Assembly: GCF_000508085.1 (NCBI RefSeq)
Contig: NZ_KI669560.1
Coordinates: forward strand, 1,958,255 to 2,008,656
DNA length: 50,402 nucleotides
Direction of reading: 5' to 3'
Source: Sediminibacterium sp. C3
Lineage (GTDB): Bacteria; Bacteroidota; Bacteroidia; Chitinophagales; Chitinophagaceae
The notes under the pieces are model-generated. The model saw nothing but the letters and a program-made list of their open reading frames with translations. It was not told the origin of the DNA and did no database searches. This document shows positions 44,439 to 50,402 of this stretch, piece after piece (the stretch's first letter is position 1; every line of letters begins with the position of its first letter). Position numbers and translations under genes: made by a program.

Positions 44439-46874
44439 ATGAACAATCTATTGTTTTATGCCGTTCCGGCGATGGGAGTCATCGGACTTCTTTACACCTT
44501 GATTAAATTTAGCTGGGTTTCCAAGCAGGATGCTGGTAACGCCAGAATGAAGGAAATCAGCACTTATATTGCAGAGGGTGCTATGGCATTCTTGAAAGCT
44601 GAGTGGAAAATCCTGGCTTATTTCGTAGTAATCGTTGCTATTTTATTAGGTTTCATGGCTCAGTCTAATGAAGACAGCCACTGGAGCATTGCTATCTCCT
44701 TCTTTATTGGTGCGGTTTTCAGTGCAACTGCAGGTTATATTGGAATGAAAGTAGCTACCAAGGCGAACGTTCGTACTGCTGAAGCTGCGAAGACCAGTTT
44801 GAGTAAGGCATTGAATGTTTCCTTTACAGGGGGAGCTGTGATGGGCTTAGGCGTATCTGGTTTAGCTGTTCTGGGACTAGGGGGTTTGTTCCTTGTATTG
44901 AAACAATATTTTTCTCCGGACGGAGATGTTGATGGTATGTTAAAGACCATTGAAGTATTAACCGGATTTTCTTTGGGTGCAGAGAGCATTGCCTTGTTTG
45001 CCCGTGTGGGTGGTGGTATTTATACCAAAGCTGCTGACGTAGGTGCTGACTTAGTGGGTAAAGTAGAAGCAGGCATTCCTGAAGATGATCCCCGTAACCC
45101 TGCAACCATTGCAGATAACGTGGGTGATAACGTTGGTGATGTTGCCGGTATGGGTGCGGACCTTTTCGGTTCTTATGTTGCTACCGTTTTGGCTACCATG
45201 GTATTGGGTAATGAAGTAACTGGTGCTAATGGTACCAGATTGGAAGACGCATTCGGAGGATTGTCTCCAATTTTATTGCCAATGCTGATTGCCGGTATCG
45301 GAATTTTATTATCAATCGTAGGTACCCTATTCGTAAGAATTGGTGAAACTGCTGGTTTAAATACGGCTGTTGTACAGAAAGCATTGAACATGGGTAACTA
45401 TGGTTCTATGATTTTAACAGCGATTGTATGTTATTTTTTAGTAGGATATGTATTGCCTGAAACCATGACTTTAAGAGGTGCTGAATTCACCAGAAACGGT
45501 GTATACGGTGCTATCGTTGTGGGTTTGGTAGTAGGTACTTTAATGAGTATCATTACTGAGTACTATACAGCAATGGGCAAGCGTCCTGTATTAAGTATTA
45601 TTCGTCAGTCTGCTACAGGGCACGCTACCAATATCATTGGTGGTTTGGCTATTGGTATGGAAAGTACTTTCTTACCAATCATTGTATTGGCTGGAGGAAT
45701 TTACGGTTCATTCCTTTGTGCAGGTTTATACGGTGTGGCAATTGCTGCTGCAGGAATGATGGCAACTACAGGTATGCAATTGGCGATTGATGCATTTGGT
45801 CCAATTGCGGACAATGCAGGTGGTATTGCTGAAATGAGTGAGTTACCTGGTGAAGTGCGTGAGAAAACAGATATTTTAGATGCGGTGGGGAACACAACTG
45901 CTGCAAGTGGTAAAGGTTTCGCTATTGCTTCTGCCGCTTTAACTGCATTGGCTTTGTTTGCTGCTTTCGTTGGTGTGGCTATGCCAGACAATCAACATAT
46001 TGATATTTATAAAGCCGATGTATTGGCTGCTTTATTTATCGGAGGTATGATTCCATTTATCTTCTCCTCTCTGGCTATCAGAGCAGTAGGTGAAGCGGCG
46101 ATGGCCATGGTGGAAGAAGTACGTCGTCAGTTCAGAACCATTCCTGGTATCATGGAAGGTACTGGCAAGCCTGAATACGATAAGTGTGTGGCTATTTCTA
46201 CTGAAGCTTCTTTAAAGAAAATGATGATGCCAGGTGCCATCACTATTATTTCTCCATTGTTGATTGGTTTCTTATTAGGACCTGAAGCATTGGGTGGATT
46301 CTTAGCGGGTGCTACCGTGAGCGGTGTATTGATGGGTATTTTCCAGAACAATGCAGGTGGTGCATGGGACAATGCTAAGAAGTCTTTCGAGAAAGGAGTA
46401 GAAATTAATGGTGAAATGTATTACAAGAAATCAGAGCCACACAAGGCTTCTGTTACCGGTGATACGGTTGGTGATCCATTTAAAGATACATCTGGTCCTT
46501 CAATGAATATCCTTATCAAATTAATGTCAATCGTTTCTTTGGTAATTGCTCCTACATTGGCACATATGCATCCAACTTCAAATGCTGCTGAAACCAAAGT
46601 AGAGAAGAAAATTGAAATCAGTATCGGCGGCCAGGAATCAGGAATGAATGTAACTGTTAGTGGCGAAAAAGATGGTTTGAAAGACCTGATTGAAGCCTTA
46701 AAAACAGACGGTGTGGTAAGCAATCCCGAGAATGTAGATATTCAAATTAAAGATGGTAAGTTAATTATCAATGGTACTGCACAATCAGATGATGTTTATA
46801 AAAAATACGAGAAGTTTTATATGAGCATCGGAGAAAAAGGCATTGAAATAAAAGCCTCAGAAACCAAGAAATAA
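44439..46874 (+). CDS. hppA: Membrane-bound ion-translocating pyrophosphatase, K+-dependent type, with C-terminal extension
   Basis: An 811-residue inner-membrane enzyme that couples PPi hydrolysis to cation transport. The catalytic blocks are [22 protein letters not shown] and [29 protein letters not shown] has Ala where K+-independent enzymes have Lys, so it is K+-dependent. The gate Glu is not in helix 6 (DLFGSYVAT, Gly244), while GAESIALF places Glu182 in helix 5 where others have Ser. This pattern fits a H+-pumping type described for Flavobacterium rather than the classical Na+ pump. About 100 residues beyond the last helix (from about 712) form an extra domain. The start is ATG 44439; an in-frame TTG two codons earlier is less likely. 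Terminated by a bidirectional hairpin. Confidence 0.95.
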   Translation: MNNLLFYAVPAMGVIGLLYTLIKFSWVSKQDAGNARMKEISTYIAEGAMAFLKAEWKILAYFVVIVAILLGFMAQSNEDSHWSIAISFFIGAVFSATAGYIGMKVATKANVRTAEAAKTSLSKALNVSFTGGAVMGLGVSGLAVLGLGGLFLVLKQYFSPDGDVDGMLKTIEVLTGFSLGAESIALFARVGGGIYTKAADVGADLVGKVEAGIPEDDPRNPATIADNVGDNVGDVAGMGADLFGSYVATVLATMVLGNEVTGANGTRLEDAFGGLSPILLPMLIAGIGILLSIVGTLFVRIGETAGLNTAVVQKALNMGNYGSMILTAIVCYFLVGYVLPETMTLRGAEFTRNGVYGAIVVGLVVGTLMSIITEYYTAMGKRPVLSIIRQSATGHATNIIGGLAIGMESTFLPIIVLAGGIYGSFLCAGLYGVAIAAAGMMATTGMQLAIDAFGPIADNAGGIAEMSELPGEVREKTDILDAVGNTTAASGKGFAIASAALTALALFAAFVGVAMPDNQHIDIYKADVLAALFIGGMIPFIFSSLAIRAVGEAAMAMVEEVRRQFRTIPGIMEGTGKPEYDKCVAISTEASLKKMMMPGAITIISPLLIGFLLGPEALGGFLAGATVSGVLMGIFQNNAGGAWDNAKKSFEKGVEINGEMYYKKSEPHKASVTGDTVGDPFKDTSGPSMNILIKLMSIVSLVIAPTLAHMHPTSNAAETKVEKKIEISIGGQESGMNVTVSGEKDGLKDLIEALKTDGVVSNPENVDIQIKDGKLIINGTAQSDDVYKKYEKFYMSIGEKGIEIKASETKK

Positions 46875-46891
46875 TTGAACAACTGAACATG

Positions 46892-46922
46892 AAAAAAACC
46901 CGAAAATTTCGGGGTTTTTTTT
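46892..46922. terminator. Bidirectional terminator between hppA and the PUR-family gene
   Basis: CCCGAA and TTCGGG form a stem around a 3-nt loop, flanked by seven A on the left and eight T on the right, so the structure is a terminator for hppA on the plus strand and for the convergent PUR gene on the minus strand. Confidence 0.8.
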
Positions 46923-46944
46923 ATGTAAGCAAGCAATCGAAAAA

Positions 46945-47400
46945 CTACCATTTGTCTACTTCTTCAGTAGCTGTGTCATTTACTACAGGAGCTTCATTTG
47001 CAGGAGCTTCTGCAGTTGGAGTGTAAGCTGGTGCTGGTTCAGCAACCGGAGCATCATTAACTTCTGCATGTTCTGGTGCATAGATTTCACCTTCACCCTC
47101 TCCTTCCGGATACTCGTGGTTAAATGCATCAAAATCAAAATCAGGCATTAGATCTGTTTTAACAAAATCTACTGCTTCTCCCAGTGCTTTAATAAATTTA
47201 TTAAAGTCTTCTTTGTACAGAAAAATTTTGTGACGGTCATAACCATTGTTGTCAAAGCGTTTGCGACTCTCTGTAATGGTTAAGAAATAATCGTTGCCAC
47301 GTGTTGCCCTTACATCAAAAAAGTAAGTTCTTCTCTTTCCTGCACGGATGCGAGTGCTGTACACACTCTCCATTTTTTTGTCATTGTTCTCGTACGCCAC
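46945..47400 (-). CDS. PUR family (DUF3276) DNA/RNA-binding protein
   Basis: A 151-residue protein related to eukaryotic Pur-alpha and Borrelia BpuR. The nucleic-acid-binding domain (residues 9-95) shows KMESVYSTRIRAGKRRTYFF, VRATRGNDYFLTITESRKRF and the block YDRHKIFLYKEDFNKFIKAL. The C-terminal 50 residues are Pro/Ala/Glu-rich and acidic (MPDFDFDAFNHEYPEGEGEG, then PAPAYTP repeats). It binds single-stranded nucleic acid in studied relatives. The start is uncertain: GTG 47400 gives MAYENNDKK, which resembles related proteins, while ATG 47373 would remove nine residues. No ribosome-binding site is clear in either case. Confidence 0.85.
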   Translation of the reverse strand: MAYENNDKKMESVYSTRIRAGKRRTYFFDVRATRGNDYFLTITESRKRFDNNGYDRHKIFLYKEDFNKFIKALGEAVDFVKTDLMPDFDFDAFNHEYPEGEGEGEIYAPEHAEVNDAPVAEPAPAYTPTAEAPANEAPVVNDTATEEVDKW

Positions 47401-47435
47401 AGTTATTAGTGTTTGGTTAACAGTTTGTTAATGGT

Positions 47436-47466
47436 TAAAAATAGGAGTTGTTTTGGAATTACCAAA
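47436..47466 (-). promoter_or_regulatory. Possible promoter of the PUR-family gene
   Basis: Minus strand: TTTG (47466-47463), a 19-bp spacer and TATTTTTA (47443-47436), one mismatch from TAnnTTTG. The predicted start lies about 30 nt before the GTG at 47400. Confidence 0.4.
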
Positions 47467-47519
47467 AATTTCATACAAATAATCAACAAAAATGCTAAAC
47501 ACTACTTAGTGTTGCAACG

Positions 47520-49358
47520 CTAAATTTCAGGATTCTGGTGTGCAGCAGTCTCCAGCTGCATTCTGTACAATTCGGCATAATAACCGTTCAGTTGCATTAA
47601 TTGGTCATGGGTACCTTTTTCTGCTATTTTTCCCTCTTCCAAAACAATAATCTGATCGAAATGGAAACCGGAAAAAATGCGATGCGTTATAATGATTGCT
47701 GTTTTTTCTTGTAAGTAGTTGTATAAATGACCAATAATATGTTTTTCTGTTTTGGCATCCACAGCACTTAAACAATCGTCGAAAACAATAATTTCCGGGT
47801 TTTTAATCAATGCACGTGCTATAGAAATTCTTTGCTTTTGTCCTCCGCTTAGGGTAACACCTCTTTCCCCAATCATGGTTTCATACCCGTTTTCAAATCC
47901 CATGATTTCATTGTGAATGCTGGCGCTTTTGGCAGCTTCTTCTATCCTTTCTATGGGTGTATCGGGTGCTACCCCAAACCGGATATTATTGGCTACCGTA
48001 TCGCTGAACAGGAAAATATCCTGCTGCACATAACTGATGTTTTGGCGCAGCTTTTGTAAGCCGTACATATGCAGCGGTTTTGATCCCACTGTAATACTGC
48101 CTTTATCGGGTTCATAAAATCGCAATAACAATTGCGCCAGGGTAGATTTACCACTACCTGTTTTTCCCAATACCAGAATTTTCTCTCCGCGATTGATCTG
48201 CAAACTCAGGTTCTGAATGGCTTTAATGCCAGTGTCCGGATAAGTGAAATCTACTTGCTTAAATTCAATGGTACCTGTTACCATTTCATCGGGTAAAACG
48301 GTCGGATGATCCTTAATGGCAGGCTCCAATTGCAAAAATTCATTCAATCTTTTTTGTGAAGCTGCCGCACGTTGAATCATACTGGCGGTCCATCCAATAG
48401 CACTGACAGGGAAAGTCAGCATATTGATATAGATTACAAATTCAACAATTAGACCCACTTTAGAAGGGTCTTGCATGGCCTGCATCCCTCCCAGAAAAAT
48501 GGTAATCAAAGTGCTGATGCCAATCATTAAAGCCATACTGGGGAAATACAGGGCTTCCACTTTGGCTAACCCTATGGCATTCTGTTTGTATTTTTCACTG
48601 TTCTGATTAAAAAATCCGAACATGGCTTTTTCCTGTACAAATGATTTAATTACGCGAATTCCGGAATAAGATTCCTGGGCATTGGTAGTTAAATTGGAAA
48701 GATCCTCTTGTATGGACTCGCTCTTTTTATTAATGATGCTGTTGACTTTGTATATCGTAATGGCCAATAACGGCAACGGAGCCAATACCATTAATGTAAG
48801 ATTCACGTCCTTGCTTAACATGTTTACCAGACAAAATCCAATCAGTGTAATCAGGTTAATTAAATACATTACGGCAGGACCCGTGTACATCCTTACCCTG
48901 CTTACATCTTCGGCAATTCTGTTCATTAAATCGCCTGTGCTGTTTTGTTTGTAAAATGCCGTGTGTAGTCGCTGGTATTGCTGATAAACTTCATTTTTCT
49001 GATCAAATTCTATATGTCTGCTCATGACTATAATGGTCTGACGCATAAAGAACATCAGTACCCCCCTTATAACAGCAATGGCTAAAATACTTAGGCTGCA
49101 AAAGGCAATTAACCAGCCAAAACTCCAGTCTTTATTGCTAACCAGTGCAATGAATTTGTTCAAGATATCTCCTTCTGCGTGGTATACAGGAGCTGGCTTG
49201 GCGCCAGGAAGCCTTTGCTGAACTAGACTGATAACGTATCCGGTAATCTGTGGTGCCAAAACTGCAAAGTAGTTGGAGGCAATAACAAAGAATATCCCAA
49301 TAAAGAAACGCTTTCTATACTTCCAGAAATAATGATTTAATGAGGCTAATTCTTTCAA
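47520..49358 (-). CDS. ABC-type exporter half-transporter (fused membrane and ATPase domains)
   Basis: A 612-residue protein: a type IV ABC exporter membrane domain with six helices (about 15-325) and a nucleotide-binding domain (about 365-600). Walker A is GKTGSGKS (398-405), the signature LSGGQ (503-507), Walker B IIVFD (523-527) and the switch His559. The residue after Walker B is Asp528, not the catalytic Glu (FDDCLSAVD), as in half-transporters such as MdlA or BmrC that pair with a canonical partner. The substrate is unknown; no partner lies within the window. The start codon is TTG at 49358; an in-frame stop just upstream (49367-49365) and a promoter element 18 bp before it support this start. 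Confidence 0.92.
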   Translation of the reverse strand: MKELASLNHYFWKYRKRFFIGIFFVIASNYFAVLAPQITGYVISLVQQRLPGAKPAPVYHAEGDILNKFIALVSNKDWSFGWLIAFCSLSILAIAVIRGVLMFFMRQTIIVMSRHIEFDQKNEVYQQYQRLHTAFYKQNSTGDLMNRIAEDVSRVRMYTGPAVMYLINLITLIGFCLVNMLSKDVNLTLMVLAPLPLLAITIYKVNSIINKKSESIQEDLSNLTTNAQESYSGIRVIKSFVQEKAMFGFFNQNSEKYKQNAIGLAKVEALYFPSMALMIGISTLITIFLGGMQAMQDPSKVGLIVEFVIYINMLTFPVSAIGWTASMIQRAAASQKRLNEFLQLEPAIKDHPTVLPDEMVTGTIEFKQVDFTYPDTGIKAIQNLSLQINRGEKILVLGKTGSGKSTLAQLLLRFYEPDKGSITVGSKPLHMYGLQKLRQNISYVQQDIFLFSDTVANNIRFGVAPDTPIERIEEAAKSASIHNEIMGFENGYETMIGERGVTLSGGQKQRISIARALIKNPEIIVFDDCLSAVDAKTEKHIIGHLYNYLQEKTAIIITHRIFSGFHFDQIIVLEEGKIAEKGTHDQLMQLNGYYAELYRMQLETAAHQNPEI

Positions 49359-49376
49359 AAACTTTCAATTAGGATG

Positions 49377-49384
49377 CAAATATA
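49377..49384 (-). promoter_or_regulatory. -7 element TATATTTG of the ABC exporter promoter
   Basis: An exact TAnnTTTG match on the minus strand, 18 bp before the TTG start; the predicted leader is about 14 nt. No clear -33 motif. Confidence 0.5.
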
Positions 49385-49403
49385 GCTTTGAATGAAAATA
49401 AGT

Positions 49404-49435
49404 TTTGGATAAAAAAAATTCCCCCCTTACTTTTG
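49404..49435 (+). promoter_or_regulatory. Promoter of tRNA-Ser
   Basis: TTTG (49404-49407), a 20-bp spacer and TACTTTTG (49428-49435): the best consensus promoter in the window. Its -7 element ends 4 bases before the mature tRNA 5' end, so the transcript would have almost no 5' leader. Confidence 0.7.
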
Positions 49436-49439
49436 CCGC

Positions 49440-49527
49440 GGAGAGCTGGCAGAGTGGTCGATTGCGGCAGTCTTGAAAACTGTTGACTGTAACAGGTCCG
49501 GGGGTTCGAATCCCTCGCTCTCCGCCA
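49440..49527 (+). tRNA. tRNA-Ser(UGA)
   Basis: An 88-nt cloverleaf with an encoded CCA. The acceptor stem GGAGAGC (49440-49446) pairs with GCTCTCC (49517-49523), followed by discriminator G (49524), typical of tRNA-Ser, and CCA (49525-49527). The anticodon stem GCAGT/ACTGT encloses the loop CTTGAAA with anticodon TGA (49474-49476), reading UCN-type serine codons. A long variable arm follows the anticodon stem, and the T loop is TTCGAAT (49505-49511). These are class II serine tRNA features. It stands alone and is followed by a terminator hairpin. Confidence 0.97.
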
Positions 49528-49654
49528 AAACAAACAGATGTCCAGCCAATGGCTGGCATTTTTGTTTTAGGAAGCTGGCAAAGCTTGCTTTGCTGAGCGA
49601 ACTAATATCAAAAATGAAAGTTCGCTGAAGGCGAACGGACATCTGTTTGTTTTG
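49526..49654. repeat. 129-bp element bounded by an 18-bp perfect inverted repeat
   Basis: CAAAACAAACAGATGTCC (49526-49543) is exactly complementary to GGACATCTGTTTGTTTTG (49637-49654). Between them are smaller palindromes: CCAGCC-AAT-GGCTGG, GCAAAGC-TT-GCTTTGC (49578-49593), AGCGAACT (49596-49603) with AGTTCGCT (49619-49626), and TTCGC-TGAAG-GCGAA (49621-49635). The left arm starts within the CCA end of the tRNA. It has no coding potential; whether it is a mobile palindrome, a terminator cluster or a structured RNA is unknown. Confidence 0.75.
49542..49566 (+). terminator. Intrinsic terminator of tRNA-Ser
   Basis: CCAGCC (49542-49547) pairs with GGCTGG (49551-49556) around AAT, and CATTTTTGTTTT follows. 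It begins 14 bases after the CCA end. Confidence 0.75.
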
Positions 49655-49677
49655 AGCCTCCCCCACCATTGGGATCA

Positions 49678-49802
49678 GCGAAGCTAATCCACTGTAAGTG
49701 GGGCGAAGCTAATCCACTGTAAGTGGGGCGAAGCTAATCCACTGTAAGTGGGGCGAAGCTAATCCACTGTAAGTGGGGCGAAGCTAATCCACTGCAAGTG
49801 GG
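49678..49802. repeat. Five tandem copies of a 25-bp palindrome-containing unit
   Basis: Five contiguous 25-bp units begin at 49678, 49703, 49728, 49753 and 49778. Each starts GCGAAGCTAAT and carries the palindrome CCACT-GTA-AGTGG, then GG. Four copies are identical; the fifth has C for T in the loop (GCA). A degenerate palindrome with CCCAC and GGG lies just before the array. There are no variable spacers, so it is not a CRISPR array. It ends 5 bases from the stop codon of the Gre/Rnk-like gene on the minus strand. Confidence 0.9.
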
Positions 49803-49807
49803 CGAAT

Positions 49808-50209
49808 CTACTCGGGATTAGTTACACGCAGGATGGTATAGGCTCTTTCTCCTGAAGGCATTTCCCACCTAAATTCATCCCCCTGTTTGTATCCAATTAC
49901 TGCTGTCCCCATGGGAGCATAAATAGATACTTTCTTTAACTGAACATTGGCTTCGCCAGGCAATACCAATGTGAAGCTGACTTCTTTTTTAGTCTTTAAG
50001 TCTTGCAATGTAACTTCCGAATGAATTCTGATTACATCTTTCGGAAATAGATCTCTTTCCAATACCAATGGATTGTTTTCCAATTCTGCTGCGAGTTTAC
50101 GAGCACTTTTAGATTCTATGGATTCGTTTTCGGCTACTAATCTCGTATGGCTCTTCAGGAGTTGATAATCTTCCTGTAACAGAATTAATTGTTTGGTAGA
50201 TTCCTTCAT
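49808..50209 (-). CDS. GreA/GreB-family (Rnk-like) RNA polymerase-binding factor
   Basis: A 133-residue protein with a short N-terminal helical region (about 1-45) and a C-terminal Gre-type domain (about 60-133): FTLVLPGEANVQLKKVSIYA, PMGTAVIGYKQGDEFRWEMP and the strand RAYTILRV. The long coiled-coil stalk of true GreA is lacking, so it resembles Rnk, which binds RNA polymerase without cleavage activity. It could tune transcription elongation; the precise role is open. Its stop codon (49808-49810) directly abuts the tandem palindrome array, which could act on its mRNA 3' end. The next gene upstream on the minus strand ends 4 bases before its start. Confidence 0.85.
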   Translation of the reverse strand: MKESTKQLILLQEDYQLLKSHTRLVAENESIESKSARKLAAELENNPLVLERDLFPKDVIRIHSEVTLQDLKTKKEVSFTLVLPGEANVQLKKVSIYAPMGTAVIGYKQGDEFRWEMPSGERAYTILRVTNPE

Positions 50210-50213
50210 ATAA

Positions 50214-50402
50214 TTAATTTAATTGTGACATGGTTTTTGTTGAGATTGCCAGGGTATCTTTAAAGTATATTTCTTCCAGCGATTTTGTTTCCAACTGGCT
50301 AATCCTTCTGAAAATATTAGCTGACTTAATATCCGATAACTCTTTATATCCACTGGATTCCATTAGTTCAACTACAGCCTGAAGGGTATTTTTATGAAAA
50401 TT
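50214..50402 (-). CDS. FMN-binding glutamate synthase family protein (C-terminal end, partial)
   Basis: The last 62 codons of a gene that runs off the window edge. The visible sequence begins NFHKNTLQAVVELMESSGYK and continues IFRRISQLETKSLEEIYF, the end pattern of the FMN-binding glutamate synthase-type family related to the large GltB domain. A short non-conserved tail (DTLAISTKTMSQLN) follows. It ends 4 bases before the Gre/Rnk-like start, suggesting one transcript. No catalytic motif is visible in this fragment. Confidence 0.75.
   Translation of the reverse strand, partial: NFHKNTLQAVVELMESSGYKELSDIKSANIFRRISQLETKSLEEIYFKDTLAISTKTMSQLN

Noticed and set aside
49526..49654. tRNA-integrated genomic island boundary
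   Set aside because: There is no integrase, no direct repeat of the tRNA 3' end, and the flanking genes are ordinary chromosomal ones.
49365..49669. Small minus-strand open frames over tRNA-Ser
   Set aside because: They translate the tRNA antisense (ESEGFEPP- and RGIRTPGP-like peptides), a well-known spurious prediction.
49678..49802. CRISPR array
   Set aside because: The 25-bp units are directly adjacent without variable spacers and no cas gene is near.

Overview
The window reads as a chromosomal segment of a Bacteroidota bacterium, most likely family Chitinophagaceae (a Sediminibacterium-like genome is a guess). The evidence is a PKD-rich protein with a gliding-motility-type C-terminal domain followed by a PorP/SprF-family gene, a short primary sigma factor lacking region 1.1, WbqC, DUF3822, DUF2490, DUF4249, HU-CCDC81 and PUR/DUF3276 family proteins, and promoters of the Bacteroidota form TAnnTTTG with an upstream TTTG/TTG. 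Coding density is very high. No intergenic gap exceeds 300 bp; the largest (about 280 bp) lies between tRNA-Ser and a Gre/Rnk-like gene and holds the only clear non-coding repeats. I see no prophage, transposase or CRISPR array.

Layout. 1-6213 (+): end of an unknown gene, a WbqC-family protein, a 1470-residue PKD/type IX secretion cargo protein and its PorP/SprF-like partner. 6242-9458 (-): GNAT acetyltransferase, glucose-6-phosphate isomerase, threonine aldolase. 9547-13861 (+): primary sigma factor with two tandem terminators, DUF4249 lipoprotein, thioredoxin reductase, dihydroneopterin aldolase, TPR protein and acyl-CoA-binding protein. 13891-15246 (-): MATE transporter. 15339-16720 (+): DUF3822 and RsmD. 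16759-21022 (-): DUF2490 protein, 2-oxoacid dehydrogenase E2, CinA, thioesterase. 21176-27539 (+): a candidate envelope gene set (1007-residue TPR protein, beta-barrel with a lysine-rich N-terminus, membrane-anchored HU-CCDC81 protein) and a methyltransferase. 27536-30596 (-): glutaminyl cyclase, FAD oxidoreductase, YchF. 30679-33642: fused SpmA-SpmB membrane protein (+), EVE protein and saccharopine dehydrogenase (-). 33855-41743 (+): GyrA, TPR protein, PQQ-type sugar dehydrogenase, unknown secreted protein, Tat-exported asparaginase-family enzyme, CutC. 41776-43014 (-): SerA. 43127-46874 (+): serine hydrolase and membrane pyrophosphatase. 46945-49358 (-): PUR-family protein and ABC exporter. 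49440-50402: tRNA-Ser(UGA), a folded/tandem-repeat spacer, a Gre/Rnk-like factor and the C-terminus of an FMN-binding glutamate synthase.

How the parts connect. Most genes are housekeeping or envelope functions. One window-wide pattern stands out: all eight predicted Sec signal peptides without a lipobox place Gln at the expected +1 position after cleavage, and the window also encodes an exported glutaminyl cyclase able to convert such N-termini to pyroglutamate. Other points worth a second look are a near-perfect terminator hairpin inside the signal-peptide codons of the DUF2490 gene, a 5 x 25-bp palindromic tandem repeat beside tRNA-Ser, a membrane pyrophosphatase with a relocated gate glutamate and an extra C-terminal domain, an RsmD with Gly in place of the catalytic-motif Asp, and the TPR/barrel/HU-CCDC81 gene set.
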